Below, one piece after another: positions 8,726 through 17,802 of a stretch of 64,000 bases of DNA (positions are counted from its first letter, which is position 1; each line of letters begins with the position of its first letter). The stretch is from contig NZ_CP126980.1 of the NCBI RefSeq assembly GCF_030252345.1, forward strand, positions 7,703,501 through 7,767,500, given 5' to 3'. Below the pieces are notes generated by a model. That model searched no databases. It was given only the letters and a program-made list of their open reading frames with translations, and was not told where the DNA came from. The position numbers and the translations under genes are program-made. This DNA is from Actinoplanes oblitus (GTDB taxonomy: Bacteria > Actinomycetota > Actinomycetes > Mycobacteriales > Micromonosporaceae).

Positions 8726-9337
8726 TCAGCCGGGCAGCGCCTCGTGTCCAGGGCGGCCGTGCGTGCGGCGGCGTTCCTTGAGTTCCGCCTCGTAAAGATG
8801 CCGGCGCCCGCCCGCGAGCTCGTTCCGAGCGTCTTCCTCCACCTGCCGGAGCTCCCGGTAATACCCGTCGTCATACTCCTCGACGAGCTGGAACGTCCAC
8901 CGCCCCGGCACCACGTTCCGCCCGATCAGCTCCCGCTCGATCCGTTCCGCGACAGCGGTGTGCCCACCCTGCATGAACAGCGAGACGGCCTCGTCCAGCA
9001 TGAAGTCGGCGGTCCCGGTCAGCTGATGCATCGAGTACAGATGCCCGCGCACCCGCTCCACCGTCTCCAGCGCCTCACTCAGCTTCCCGAGCGCCTGCAC
9101 CGTGACGTCGTCGAGCCCCTCCGGCCGCCGATGCCGCGCATCGGGCCCGCTCCCGCCGCCATTCCCCGCGCCCGGCCCGCCGTCCGTGCCGCCCGGGCCG
9201 CCGCTCGCCGCGCCCGAGCCGCCGCCTGTGCCGCCCGGCCCGCCGCTCGCCGCGCCCGAGCCGCCGCCCGTGCCGCCGTCCGTGCCGCCCGGTCCGCCGC
9301 CCGCAGCGCCCGGCCCGCCGTCCGTTTCTGTAGCCAT
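8726..9337 (-). CDS. Conserved actinobacterial protein with Gly-rich repeat N-terminus
   Basis: 203 residues from ATG 9337, selected because GGGAGAGGAAGG lies just upstream; a TTG 25 codons earlier is less likely. Residues 5-65 are a Gly/Ser/Ala/Pro low-complexity tract built on 14-residue repeats. From about residue 70 a conserved helical domain follows, beginning ARHRRPEGLDDVTVQALGK and including LETVERVRGHLYSMHQLTG and GRNVVPGRWTFQLVEEYDD. This core is seen in many actinomycetes and has no assigned function. Cytoplasmic, no membrane segment. Confidence 0.75.
   Translation of the reverse strand: MATETDGGPGAAGGGPGGTDGGTGGGSGAASGGPGGTGGGSGAASGGPGGTDGGPGAGNGGGSGPDARHRRPEGLDDVTVQALGKLSEALETVERVRGHLYSMHQLTGTADFMLDEAVSLFMQGGHTAVAERIERELIGRNVVPGRWTFQLVEEYDDGYYRELRQVEEDARNELAGGRRHLYEAELKERRRTHGRPGHEALPG
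9186..9269 (-). repeat. 42-bp tandem repeat, two units, coding Gly-rich tract
   Basis: Bases 9186-9227 and 9228-9269 are near-identical 42-mers within the gene at 8726-9337, each encoding 14 residues of the type GGGSGAASGGPGGT. Shorter degenerate pieces continue on both sides. Such a tract is prone to slippage and may vary in length among strains. Confidence 0.75.
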
Positions 9338-9438
9338 CGCGCCCTTCCTCTCCCTCAGTTTCCGATTCCGCTCATACCCGCTCGACCCGTCGCCGAACAA
9401 CGACAGCTTCAACCGAGCTGCACCGTTAGGAAGAACCG

Positions 9439-9828
9439 TTGGCTACCCGGCGGTCTCTAACTTTTCTTCTCATGAATGGTCTGTTCAGCAACGCCGCCGC
9501 CCGCGCCGCCCTCCGCTCCGCGCACGCCTCGCTCGCCGACCTGACCGCTGCCGTTGGCGTCAGCGGTCTCACCGCCGCCCAGGCCTCCCCCGGTCTGATG
9601 TCCGTGATCGACCAGCACGCCGCCGGTGTCCGCGACAGCCTCGCCGCGGACACCCGCCCGCTGACCCCGATCCTGCTCGCCGCTTACGCCGAGGGCGTCC
9701 GCGACGCCGCCTACCAGCACGGCTGGGTCGCCCCCGAGGGCGAGATCGACTGGTCCGAGAACGACTGGGTCCTCCGCCGCCTGCTCGCCGTCTGCATGCT
9801 CGCCCGCACCCTCCCCACCCCGAACTGA
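9439..9828 (+). CDS. DUF6401-like small protein
   Basis: 129 residues if the TTG at 9439 is used (AGGAAG 5 bases upstream); an ATG at 9472 (MNGLFSNAAARAALRS) gives 118 residues but has no ribosome site. The sequence is helical, with a central LTAAQASPGLMSVIDQHAAG and DTRPLTPILLAAYAEGVRDAA that resemble the actinomycete DUF6401 family sometimes found near natural product genes. No biosynthetic cluster is present here. Family placement is from memory and moderately sure; function unknown. Confidence 0.62.
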   Translation: MATRRSLTFLLMNGLFSNAAARAALRSAHASLADLTAAVGVSGLTAAQASPGLMSVIDQHAAGVRDSLAADTRPLTPILLAAYAEGVRDAAYQHGWVAPEGEIDWSENDWVLRRLLAVCMLARTLPTPN

Positions 9829-9954
9829 CCCACCCGGCCGGATCTGCCAGACCCTTCACCAGCCCTGCCGACGGCAGGCCAAGGCAAGGGCCGGGCCTGA
9901 CCGATCACCCGGCCCGACAGCCGGCCTGATCAGCCACAACCAGCCCAAGCCCAC

Positions 9955-9984
9955 AGGGCCGGCACCGCCCGCGGTGCCGGCCCT
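9955..9984. terminator. Bidirectional terminator hairpin
   Basis: AGGGCCGGCACCG, loop CCCG, CGGTGCCGGCCCT: a perfect 13-bp stem between the convergent genes ending at 9828 (+) and 10076 (-). The remaining 200 bases of this gap are GC-rich and show no reading frame with protein character. Confidence 0.75.
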
Positions 9985-10075
9985 TCCCCGTGCGACCGCC
10001 GCCACGACCGGCCGAGCAGCGGACCGGCACCCCCACAGGCCGCCGCCCTCGCGGACCGGCACCCCCGCCGACCGG

Positions 10076-11944
10076 TCACTCGGCCGGCGGATCCTTCGGC
10101 CGCGCCGACGGGATCGTCGGCGAGTCGTCGGAACCGTCCGGGTCGGTCCGGCTCCGCTCCGGCTGGGGCAGCGGGACCACCTGGGTGCGGTCCCCGTCCT
10201 CGGCCTTGTCGATCACCACCGTCCGGTCCGGCCCGGGCGACGGGATCACCGTCGTCGTCTCCTCACCGGACCCCTGGGTGATCACCGTGGTCGTATCACC
10301 GTCACCATCGGCCACCCGGCCGCCCGCCGCCGAGTCGGCCGCCCCGCCGCCCGCCGCCGGGTCGGCCAACCCGCCGCCCGGGCCGTCGGCCACGCCGCCG
10401 CCCGGGCCGTCGGCCGCAGTCGTCCCGCCGGCGTCACGGTCATCCGGCTCCGCGTCCCCCGCGACACCCTCCGACGCGCCCCCGGGCGATCCGTCACCGC
10501 CCACCAGAACGGTCGGCACCGTCCGCTCGTCACCCGCCGAGGAAGACCCGGCATCTCGTGGGAACGCCGTTGGCACCGTCTCCGAGTCGTCAGCCGCCCC
10601 CTGCGGAGCCCCGGCCAACCGTCCACCACCGCCTCCCGGCTGCCCGGACGACTCCCCCGCGCCCGAGCCGTGGTGGTCGGACCACATCGGCCGCACGCCC
10701 GGCGTGATCACCGTGGTCTCGCCGGTGCTGGCACGCGGTCCCGGATCGCCCGGCTCCTCGTCACCGGAAGTCTCCGGTGCGCCGCCGAATCCCGGGATGA
10801 AGTGCAGCCCGTCCTCGCCGGGAGCCGGGATCACCTGGGTCTCGTCGTCGGGTCGTCCCGGATGAGCCGATGACGCGCGACGGTCCTCGGCCGCGCGTGC
10901 CTCCCGCTGCCGCCGCTCGATCTCGGCCCGCCGCGCCTCCTCGGCCCGCCGCGCCTCCTCGGCCCGGCGCTGCTCCTCGGCCTGACGCTGCTGGTCAGCG
11001 CGACGCTGCTCCTCAGCCCGGCGCTCCTCCACCCGGCGCTGCTCCTCGGCCCGGCGCTCCTCGACGCGGCGTTCCTCCTCGGCTCGGCGCTCCTCCTCGG
11101 CCCGGCGTGCCTCCTCGGCGCGCTGGGCCTCGGCCAGGCGACGGGCCTCCGCCGCTTTCCGCTCCTCCTCGGCCTGCCGGGCCGCCTCCGCCAGGCGGGC
11201 CTCCTCGGCGCGGCGCTCCTCCTCCGCCCGGGCCGCGGCCTGGCGGGCACGCTCCTCCGAGTACGCCCGAGCCTGCTCCCGGATGGCCGCCGACTCCACG
11301 GCGGCCCGGTCCAGCCACCCCTCCCAGCGCTGCCGCATCGGCCGGACGAGCCCGCCGCCGACCCCCACGATGATCACCCCGGCGACGGTGGCCAGCACCG
11401 CGATCAGCAGCGGCCGGGTGACAGTGGTGGCGATGCCGACCTGGTCCAGCCCGGCGATCACGCCGAGCGTGACGATCACCGCGGCGACCGCCCTGGCCAG
11501 GACCCGCGCATAGCCCAGCTCGCCGAGTGCGTTGCCGATCAGGTCGTGCACGGCGCCGGCCACGGCGATCGCGGCCACCACGATCACGATCGCCACGAAG
11601 AGCTGCGGCAGCCAGGCGATCAACGCGTTGAGCAGGGTGCTCACCTGGTTCGGTCCCCACAGGCCGAAGGCGAACTGCACCGCGATCAGCAGGACCGCCC
11701 AGTAGGCCAGCCGGGCGCAGAGCGCCACCGGGTCGGTGCCGCGCAACAGCCGGCCGGCGAGACCGCGCCCGGCGGCGCGGTCGAGGCCCACCCGGCGCAG
11801 CGCTCTCGCCGTGATCGTGCGGGCCAGCCGGGCCAGCAGCCAGCCGATCAGCAGCACGGCGACGAACGCCAGCGCCACTGGGAGGTAAAGCACCAGGGAC
11901 CGCCACATGTCACTCAGTCCACGGCTCAACCCGTCGCCGGTCAT
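10076..11944 (-). CDS. Mechanosensitive-channel-like membrane protein with coiled coil and phospho-motif tail
   Basis: 622 residues from ATG 11944 (GGGAGGGCGG upstream). Five membrane helices lie at about 17-40, 78-96, 107-131, 147-165 and 178-200; the arrangement, with TM segments and [22 protein letters not shown], fits the conserved TM-helix proteins related to MscS/CmpX. Residues 215-375 form a highly charged coiled coil of repeated [16 protein letters not shown] units. The last 245 residues are disordered, acidic and Gly-rich and carry repeated Thr-centred motifs: ETQVIP, TTVIT, TTVIP, RTVVI, TQVVP. The canonical MscS beta domain is missing, so channel activity is uncertain. The tail looks like a kinase or FHA target (inference). 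Confidence 0.75.
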   Translation of the reverse strand: MTGDGLSRGLSDMWRSLVLYLPVALAFVAVLLIGWLLARLARTITARALRRVGLDRAAGRGLAGRLLRGTDPVALCARLAYWAVLLIAVQFAFGLWGPNQVSTLLNALIAWLPQLFVAIVIVVAAIAVAGAVHDLIGNALGELGYARVLARAVAAVIVTLGVIAGLDQVGIATTVTRPLLIAVLATVAGVIIVGVGGGLVRPMRQRWEGWLDRAAVESAAIREQARAYSEERARQAAARAEEERRAEEARLAEAARQAEEERKAAEARRLAEAQRAEEARRAEEERRAEEERRVEERRAEEQRRVEERRAEEQRRADQQRQAEEQRRAEEARRAEEARRAEIERRQREARAAEDRRASSAHPGRPDDETQVIPAPGEDGLHFIPGFGGAPETSGDEEPGDPGPRASTGETTVITPGVRPMWSDHHGSGAGESSGQPGGGGGRLAGAPQGAADDSETVPTAFPRDAGSSSAGDERTVPTVLVGGDGSPGGASEGVAGDAEPDDRDAGGTTAADGPGGGVADGPGGGLADPAAGGGAADSAAGGRVADGDGDTTTVITQGSGEETTTVIPSPGPDRTVVIDKAEDGDRTQVVPLPQPERSRTDPDGSDDSPTIPSARPKDPPAE

Positions 11945-12042
11945 CCGCCCTCCCTCGCTCCGTGTGGCACGCCGGTCGGCGCCTTCCACGAAACCCTAGG
12001 AGTCGGATGTACCACCAGCCCCTGACAAAAACCGCCGGCGGC

Positions 12043-12798
12043 TCAGGAACAGACCGTCTCGCCGACCGCGCAGCCGGTGGTCGGCTCCGTCGCCGGCCAC
12101 CCGGTCGCCGCGGCCGGCTCGGTGGGCGTGCTGTCCGGTTCCGGCCGCCCGGTCCCGGCGGTCGGCTCGACGGTCGGCGTCCCGCTCGTCGGCTGCGTAC
12201 CGTGTCCCACGGTCAGGGTGGGCTTGCCGATCCGCCCGGTGGCCGAGGGCGAGGCGGACGCCGTCCGCCGGCGCTTGGGCTTTCGCGAGGCCGAGGGTGC
12301 GGCCGAGGCTGGGGTGACGGCGGCCGTGGCGGGCACGACGTCCTTCACCGGGTGCGCGTCGGGCACCGAGGTGACCGCGCTGGTGACCGGCGCCGGCACG
12401 GTGGACGCCGGGGGTCCGGCACCGTCGCCGGTCATCGCATAGCCGGCCCCGGCCGCCACCAGCACCGCCAGCCCGGCGCCGGCGAGCCCGGCCCAGCGGC
12501 GACGGCCGGTGCCCGGCCGGCTGGCCGGCATGTCCGGCATTCCGGAACCGGGCGCCGGATCGGAAGAGGCAGATGACGTGACGGATCCGGATTCCGCGAC
12601 CACCAGGCGCCGGCCGGGCGACGCCGGATAGGGATCGTCGTCGGGCGCGTCGAGCACCACCGGCATCGTGACCGTCTCCGCCGCCTGCGACCACCCGTCC
12701 AACTCGGCCCAGCGCCGCTCGGTCCACGCGTCCGGCGCCGGAGCTCCCGGACCCGGGCCCGGTACGCGCACCGGCAGCGGCTCCCCTCGTTCGATCAC
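12043..12798 (-). CDS. Single-pass membrane protein with Thr/Pro-rich outer segment
   Basis: 251 residues from GTG 12798. A cytoplasmic half (1-100) with WTERRWAELDGWSQAAETVTMPVVLD leads to a Arg-rich stop (GTGRRRW) and one helix at about 103-122 (AGLAGAGLAVLVAAGAGYAM). The outside part is low-complexity Thr/Pro/Ala/Ser and ends in CAVGETVC, a possible disulfide pair. No ribosome site is present; TATAGT stands 7 bases before the GTG, so the mRNA is probably leaderless. Function not recognised; the layout resembles anti-sigma-like or wall-spanning proteins. Confidence 0.68.
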   Translation of the reverse strand: MIERGEPLPVRVPGPGPGAPAPDAWTERRWAELDGWSQAAETVTMPVVLDAPDDDPYPASPGRRLVVAESGSVTSSASSDPAPGSGMPDMPASRPGTGRRRWAGLAGAGLAVLVAAGAGYAMTGDGAGPPASTVPAPVTSAVTSVPDAHPVKDVVPATAAVTPASAAPSASRKPKRRRTASASPSATGRIGKPTLTVGHGTQPTSGTPTVEPTAGTGRPEPDSTPTEPAAATGWPATEPTTGCAVGETVCS

Positions 12799-12805
12799 GG
12801 GCGCG

Positions 12806-12811
12806 ACTATA
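12806..12811 (-). promoter_or_regulatory. -10 element TATAGT of a leaderless promoter
   Basis: Reading on the minus strand, TATAGT is followed by 7 bases and the GTG start at 12798. That distance places transcription start at or next to the start codon. The -35 region about 17-19 bases further up is only a weak match (GTGACC-like). Confidence 0.5.
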
Positions 12812-12953
12812 AATGATCAAGGAATACGCAGGTCACAGTGGGCGATCACGCAGTGTGACGCAGTGCGGGGACGACTTCCGGCACTCCGTCAAGAATCGGA
12901 CGGTCGGCCGGTGCGACATCGTACAAACGGCCCACTCGGGATAGTCTTTCTGC

Positions 12954-15077
12954 ATGGTCGGCTCGGGAGCGGCACGCCCGCCAGCGATCTCCACGCTGCC
13001 CGTGCAGTCCGCGGGCGCCAAGGGATGCGCGTCTCTGGTGCACGCCCGCGACTGGTCCGGCACGACGCTGGGCCCGGCCGACGGGTGGGATCCGGCCGTG
13101 CGCGCCGCCGTCGATCTGCTGCTCGAGTCCCCGGTCCCGATGATGTTGATTTACGGGCCGGACTGCCTGGTGCTCTACAACGACGCCTACGCGGAGGTGC
13201 TGGGCGACCTGCACCCGGCCGCGCTGGGCGTGCCCGCGGTGCGGGCCTTCGGCGAGGCGTGGGACCAGCCCGGCATGGGTGACGTGATCAGCCGGGTGTT
13301 CCGCACCGGCCATCCGGTGCTGGAGCCGGAGAGCCAGGTGACGCTGCGGCCCGGCGGCGCGGAGCCGGCCTTCTACACCCGCGGGCACTCCGTGGTGCGT
13401 GACTCGCGTGGGTCGACCGTCGGCGTGCTCACGGTGGCCGCCGAGACGACCCAGGTGATCCACCGGCTGCAGAGCCTCAGTGAGCTGACCGCCCGGCTGG
13501 CCGGCGCGCTGACCATCGACGATGTCACCCGCGTCGTCCTGGCGTACGCGATGGCCTCCTTCGATCTCGACCACTGCGCGCTCGCCGTCGACGACGGCGG
13601 CTCCTACCGATATGTCCGCCGGATCCGCGGCGAGATGCTGGACGAGGCGGACGAGCGCCTGCCCCCGGTCTGGCGGCGGCTCAGCACCGACCTGGCCGCG
13701 CCACTGGTCGCCGCGGCCGAGTCGGGCCGGGCGACCTTCGTCGCCGACGGCGAGCCGCTGCGCGCGATCGCGCAGGATCGGCACGAGCGCCGGGTTCGCG
13801 CGCTGGCCGCCCTCCCGCTGCGCACGCCTTCCGTGCGCGGCGCCCTGACCATGGGTTTCCGCCGGGCGCACGCCTGGCTCCCGGCCGAGCGGGCCCTGCT
13901 GCGCGCCGCCGCCGAGCTGGTGGCGCAGGCGGCCGAGCGGGCCCGCCGGTTCGAGGCCCAGCACGGCACCGCCCAGCTGCTGCAGCGCAGCATGCTCCCG
14001 GAGCACCTGCCCGAGCTGGACACCTTCCGGATCGCCGCGCGCTACGACGTCGGCGTCGACGGGAACGCGGCGGGTGGCGACTTCTACGACGCGTTCCGGC
14101 TCATCGACGGCCGGCTGGCCATGGTGCTCGGCGACGTGGCCGGGCACGACGTGCGCGCCGCCGCGGTGATGGGCCAGGTCCGGGCGGCGCTGCGGGCGCT
14201 CGCGCTGACCGACCCGGCCCCGCCCAGCGTGCTCGCCGGGCTGGACCGGCTGGTCGGCTCACTGGGCGCCGAGTCGCGGAACGAGGAGATCTTCGTGACC
14301 GTGGTCTACGGCGTCCTGGACCCGGCCGACGGCTCGATCACCCTGGCCAGCGCCGGCCACCCGCCACCGGTGCTGCGCCGGGCCGGGCTACGCGGCGAGC
14401 CGGCCACCGCCGAGCTGGTGAAGGTGCCGCCCGGCGCCCCGCTCGGCCTGGGCGGCCGCTGGCAGACCGGTTCACTGCTGCTGGAGCCGGGCGACACCAT
14501 CCTGATGTACAGCGACGGCGTGGTGGAGCGCCGCGGCCGCCCGCTGAACGCCGGCCTGGACGCGCTGGTCGCGGCCGCCGCCGGCTCGGCCAGCGGCGAC
14601 CCGCGGAACATGTGCTCGCTGGCCACCGCGGCGGTCGAGGGCACCACCGACGACGACGTGGCGGTGCTCGCGGTGGAGCATGCCCTGGCGATGAGCCGGT
14701 CGGCGACCATGCAGGTGGCCGCCGAGCCGACCGGGCCGAGCCGGGTCCGGCAGTGGATGACCACCCGGCTGCGCGAGTGGCAGGTGCCGGAGCCGGTGAT
14801 CGGCGCGGCGATCCTGTGCACCAGTGAGCTGACCACCAACGCCCTGCTGCACGCGGGCACCCCGGCACAGGTGCACATCGACCTGAACGCGGAGCGGCTG
14901 CTGGTCTCGGTGGCCGACACCGGCACCCGGGGCAGCGTGATCCGGGCCCGGGCCGACGCGCTCGCCAGCCGGGGTCGCGGACTCGGCCTGATCGAGGAGC
15001 TGAGCGACTCGTGGGGCACCGATCCCACGGTGCGTGGTTCCACTGTCTGGTTCGAGATGCTGCTCAACAGAGAGTAA
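12954..15077 (+). CDS. PAS-GAF-SpoIIE phosphatase with HATPase_c (RsbU/anti-sigma switch)
   Basis: 707 residues with four modules: PAS-like sensor (about 45-155), GAF (about 165-330), PP2C SpoIIE catalytic domain (about 345-555) and a RsbW-type ATPase (about 585-700). PP2C metal motifs are intact: GGDFYDAF, GDVAGHD, SAGHPPP, YSDGVVERR and DDDVAVLAV. The ATPase N-box reads SELTTNALLHAG and the G1/G2 boxes VADTGTRG and GRGLGLIEEL. Such proteins dephosphorylate an anti-anti-sigma factor and can rephosphorylate it or bind sigma. GATAGT lies 8 bases before the ATG and no ribosome site is present, so a leaderless transcript is likely. Divergent from the gene at 12043. Confidence 0.9.
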   Translation: MVGSGAARPPAISTLPVQSAGAKGCASLVHARDWSGTTLGPADGWDPAVRAAVDLLLESPVPMMLIYGPDCLVLYNDAYAEVLGDLHPAALGVPAVRAFGEAWDQPGMGDVISRVFRTGHPVLEPESQVTLRPGGAEPAFYTRGHSVVRDSRGSTVGVLTVAAETTQVIHRLQSLSELTARLAGALTIDDVTRVVLAYAMASFDLDHCALAVDDGGSYRYVRRIRGEMLDEADERLPPVWRRLSTDLAAPLVAAAESGRATFVADGEPLRAIAQDRHERRVRALAALPLRTPSVRGALTMGFRRAHAWLPAERALLRAAAELVAQAAERARRFEAQHGTAQLLQRSMLPEHLPELDTFRIAARYDVGVDGNAAGGDFYDAFRLIDGRLAMVLGDVAGHDVRAAAVMGQVRAALRALALTDPAPPSVLAGLDRLVGSLGAESRNEEIFVTVVYGVLDPADGSITLASAGHPPPVLRRAGLRGEPATAELVKVPPGAPLGLGGRWQTGSLLLEPGDTILMYSDGVVERRGRPLNAGLDALVAAAAGSASGDPRNMCSLATAAVEGTTDDDVAVLAVEHALAMSRSATMQVAAEPTGPSRVRQWMTTRLREWQVPEPVIGAAILCTSELTTNALLHAGTPAQVHIDLNAERLLVSVADTGTRGSVIRARADALASRGRGLGLIEELSDSWGTDPTVRGSTVWFEMLLNRE

Positions 15078-15280
15078 CCATGCGCACGCGAAGACGTTTT
15101 TCGATCCGATTACTGACAGTTCCGAACGTGAACTATCTTCCACAACCGCTGTCACTATCACATGGATCACTCACGTACTTACGCTACGTAGTTTAATACT
15201 GCTCTAAACCGGACAATGAACCGTGCGGTGGTGACGAAGCGTTATCAGTGCCGTAGAGTGCTCAGCAACTGGGGACGTCC

Positions 15281-16060
15281 ATGATGGAGCGGCACATGCG
15301 GATCAGAGGGTATGCACCACTGACACCCTGTTGGGTGGAATTGGCGAGTGCGGATCCTGCGCGAGCGGCGCAGTTCTACGGAGAGTTGTTCGGCTGGGAA
15401 TCAGCCGGTGACCGCTTCAAGCTCAACGGGCGGGCCGTGGCGGGGCTCACCCGCAGCGGGGCGAACCGTCCCGACGGGTGGCTCACGCATCTGAGCACAC
15501 CCGACCTCGAGGAGACGCTGGAGCAGGTGGCGCTGGCCGGCGGCGCCTGCGTGAGCCAGCCCGCCGACGCGCACGGGGGGCGCCGGGCGGTGGTGGCCGA
15601 TCCGGCCGGTGCGGTGATCGGGCTCTGGGAGCCGGCCGACTTCGCGGGGGCGCAGGCCGGTGGCGAGCCGGGCACCATGTCGTGGCCGGAATTGATTACC
15701 GACGACCCGAACGCCGCCGCTCTGTTCTACGGCTCCGCGTTCGGCTGGCTGCTGCGTCACGACTTCGGCGTCGGCGAGTGGCTGAACCAGGCCCACGACG
15801 CCATCGCCGGCCTGGCCTCGGGCTACCGCGGCGCCTGGTGGCGGGCGGCCTTCCAGGTCGAGGACATCGCGGCCACCGCGAATCTGTGCGAGCGCCTGGG
15901 CGGTGCGCTTCTCGCGGAGCCGACCGAGGCGGGCCTGTCCGAATTCGCCGAGCTGCGGGACCCGTTCGGGGCGCGTTTCACGGTGGCGGCGCCGGTGCAC
16001 CACCCGGTGGAGCTGACCGTGTCGCTCGGGTCGCTCGGCGGGCTGCCCGCCTTCGAGTAA
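15281..16060 (+). CDS. VOC (glyoxalase/bleomycin-resistance) protein, two domains
   Basis: 259 residues made of two tandem vicinal-oxygen-chelate modules: TPCWVELASADPARAAQFYGELFGWE (about 11-37) and MSWPELITDDPNAAALFYGSAFGWL (about 131-156) each begin a beta-alpha-beta-beta-beta unit, and each ends in a DP(F/A)GA strand. Metal ligands typical of glyoxalase I are only partly present, so catalysis is uncertain; many such actinobacterial two-domain proteins are annotated as hydroxylases. GGGGA lies 6 bases before the ATG. The 203 bases upstream are unusually AT-rich and gene-free. A clear terminator follows. Confidence 0.85.
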   Translation: MMERHMRIRGYAPLTPCWVELASADPARAAQFYGELFGWESAGDRFKLNGRAVAGLTRSGANRPDGWLTHLSTPDLEETLEQVALAGGACVSQPADAHGGRRAVVADPAGAVIGLWEPADFAGAQAGGEPGTMSWPELITDDPNAAALFYGSAFGWLLRHDFGVGEWLNQAHDAIAGLASGYRGAWWRAAFQVEDIAATANLCERLGGALLAEPTEAGLSEFAELRDPFGARFTVAAPVHHPVELTVSLGSLGGLPAFE

Positions 16061-16083
16061 CTGATCATCGGTTCACCTGCGGA

Positions 16084-16109
16084 AAGGCCGGCCCTTCGGG
16101 GCCGGCTTT
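16084..16109 (+). terminator. Intrinsic terminator after the VOC gene
   Basis: AAGGCCGGCCC, tetraloop TTCG, GGGCCGGCTTT: an 11-bp stem (one G-U pair) with a UUCG loop and a short T run, 24 bases after the stop at 16060. Confidence 0.85.
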
Positions 16110-16148
16110 CGCGTTCGGCCCGCGTCCGGCCCAGCCACTTCGGACCGC

Positions 16149-16164
16149 CGATTTCCGGTACGCC
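16149..16164 (+). repeat. Intergenic repeat copy CGATTTCCGGTACGCC
   Basis: The best-preserved copy of the short intergenic motif also found at 7126, 7179, 22909 and (inverted) 23003. The surrounding 16110-16370 stretch has no coding character on either strand. Confidence 0.5.
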
Positions 16165-16378
16165 GTGAGCACCGCGCCGGGGCTGCCTCGGTCCACGGCG
16201 TCAGCTCCGGCGTCGCCACCTTCGGCACGCGCTCGTGGCGAGTCCGGTGGCCCGCTTTCCTGGTGTTGATCTCACCGGGTGGGGCGGATACGGCCCGGCG
16301 CGGCCTCGCGGTCGTGGGGAAAAGCGGACATCGCGGGTAGGCACGGGACTCGGCGGGGACGTACCTGATACTTTGAAT

Positions 16379-16407
16379 TTGAAGTTTCAGTTTTGAACGA
16401 GTACGCT
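16379..16407 (+). promoter_or_regulatory. MarR-gene promoter with operator in the spacer
   Basis: -35 TTGAAG (16379-16384), 17-base spacer, -10 TACGCT (16402-16407), then 7 bases to the ATG at 16415, so the mRNA is probably leaderless. The spacer contains TTTCAGTTTTGAAC (16385-16398), an imperfect inverted repeat nearly identical to TTTCAGATTTGAAA in front of the pirin gene (21908). A repressor bound there would cover both promoter elements, as expected for MarR autoregulation. Confidence 0.65.
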
Positions 16408-16414
16408 TCTTCGC

Positions 16415-16855
16415 ATGGCTGAACCGCTCAGTGAGAGCCAGTTGCGGCACTGGCGCGCGTTCATCGAGAGCTCGTGGGCGCTGCACACGACGCTCGAGGA
16501 CGAGCTGCGGGCCGCCACCGGGCTGAGCATGAACGACTACCACGTCCTGGTCGCGCTCGCCGAGGCGCCGGGGCGGCGGATCCGGATGGGCGAGCTGGCC
16601 AGCCGGCTGGTCCTGTCGCCGAGCCGGGTCACCTATCAGATCAGCTCCATGGTCAAACGCGGTCTGGTCGACAAGGAGAGCTGTCCCGACGACAAGCGCG
16701 GCTTCGAGGCCGTGCTGACCGAGCGGGGGCTGACGGCGCTGCGCGAGGCCGCGCCGGCGCACCTGGATACCGTCCGCCGAAGCTTCATCGACCACCTCGA
16801 CGACGAGGAACTGGCCGTCATCGGCCGCGCCTTCGCCAAAATCCGCAAGGCGTGA
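16415..16855 (+). CDS. MarR-family transcriptional regulator
   Basis: 146 residues with the complete winged-helix fold: helix LSMNDYHVLVALAEAP, recognition region MGELASRLVLSPSRVTYQISSMVKRGLV and wing DDKRGFEAVLTERG, followed by the C-terminal dimer helices. Length is normal. Members usually repress themselves and a nearby gene and respond to phenolic or oxidative ligands. The shared operator motif suggests the pirin gene 5 kb downstream is its target; in this chromosome the two are separated by an island of mobile-element remnants. Confidence 0.9.
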   Translation: MAEPLSESQLRHWRAFIESSWALHTTLEDELRAATGLSMNDYHVLVALAEAPGRRIRMGELASRLVLSPSRVTYQISSMVKRGLVDKESCPDDKRGFEAVLTERGLTALREAAPAHLDTVRRSFIDHLDDEELAVIGRAFAKIRKA

Positions 16856-16939
16856 CATCACGATCGGCGCCTCTGGTAACGGGGCCGGCCAGAGCTTGGG
16901 GATGGTCGGCCGCGCCATTGTCACCGCATCCCGGCGCGG

Positions 16940-17185
16940 TCAGCCACTGAGGTGACAGTCGCTGTGTTGTTCCTCGCCGGCGAGCAACCTGTCGGCGATT
17001 ACGGTCGCCACTTCGTTCAGTTCGGCTATCTCCTCGGCTACTGCCTTCATCGCGTACGCAGCGTCCGACCGTGGACCGTCGCGCTTCGTCTTCTCGACGA
17101 GGTCGGCGAACGACGCGACCGAGATCGGTAGGTCGTTCCACATCTTGCAGAGGTCTTCCAGGCTTTTGCCTCCCAGTTCTGACAT
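16940..17185 (-). CDS. Small helical orphan protein
   Basis: 81 residues, mostly helical and acidic (SLEDLCKMWNDLP, KAVAEEIAELNEVATVIADRLL). AGGAGG is present 11 bases before the ATG at 17185, a rather long spacing. The composition differs from chromosomal neighbours and it lies at the left edge of the decayed mobile region, so it may be an accessory gene of a former element. No family recognised; no membrane segment. Confidence 0.5.
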   Translation of the reverse strand: MSELGGKSLEDLCKMWNDLPISVASFADLVEKTKRDGPRSDAAYAMKAVAEEIAELNEVATVIADRLLAGEEQHSDCHLSG

Positions 17186-17225
17186 GTAGATATCGTCCTC
17201 CTAGACGCGTCGCCAAGACGGAGAA

Positions 17226-17802
17226 TCACCGTAAGGCTGATTGCTGACAGTCCTTTGGTCCATCCCTGGGGATGCACCATCGGCGGCTGCCCTCCGCACC
17301 GAAGCGGCATAGCGCCTCGGGCTCTAGATGGCGACCGAATGCTGTAGCCACCGGACGGGTTTCCGCCGCGTGGCACTCTTCGGTGTGCCTGGCGAACCGG
17401 CCACCCACCGCAGCTTGCTCTTGCGACAGGACCGCGCCGGACGGGCCGCTGCCTGGCTGTTCGGCTTGCCAGTCGGAGGATCGCTGTCCTTCTTCGTTTC
17501 CGGAGAAACCTCGCCGTCCGCGCGGTGTCGCCGTTCTGACGCAACTCCGCACGCATCGTTCCAGAGCGCTGACGAATGGCCTCCCGTGCGATTCCGGCAG
17601 CAGCGACCGCGAGATAGGCCGACGGTGGTGAGCAGCGGGCTGGGATCGCGGCTGTCGGCCATGCCCCTCGGTGCGACCCGCCGCCTTCCCGCGCCGCCGC
17701 CTTCTCCGAGATCCGGATGAACGAGGATCGCGGGCGTGATTTGCACAGTCCGCCCGGGCAAGGACATTGTCGGGCTCCTGTCGCACAAAAGCGATTACCA
17801 GC
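17226..17802. other. Region without a convincing gene
   Basis: Long open frames exist on both strands here (for example minus strand 17226-17786 and plus strand 17328-17720), but none has a ribosome site, a recognisable domain or consistent codon bias, and their products are Arg/Ser/Pro-rich in the way of shadow frames. It is most likely degraded sequence of a former mobile element. Confidence 0.5.
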
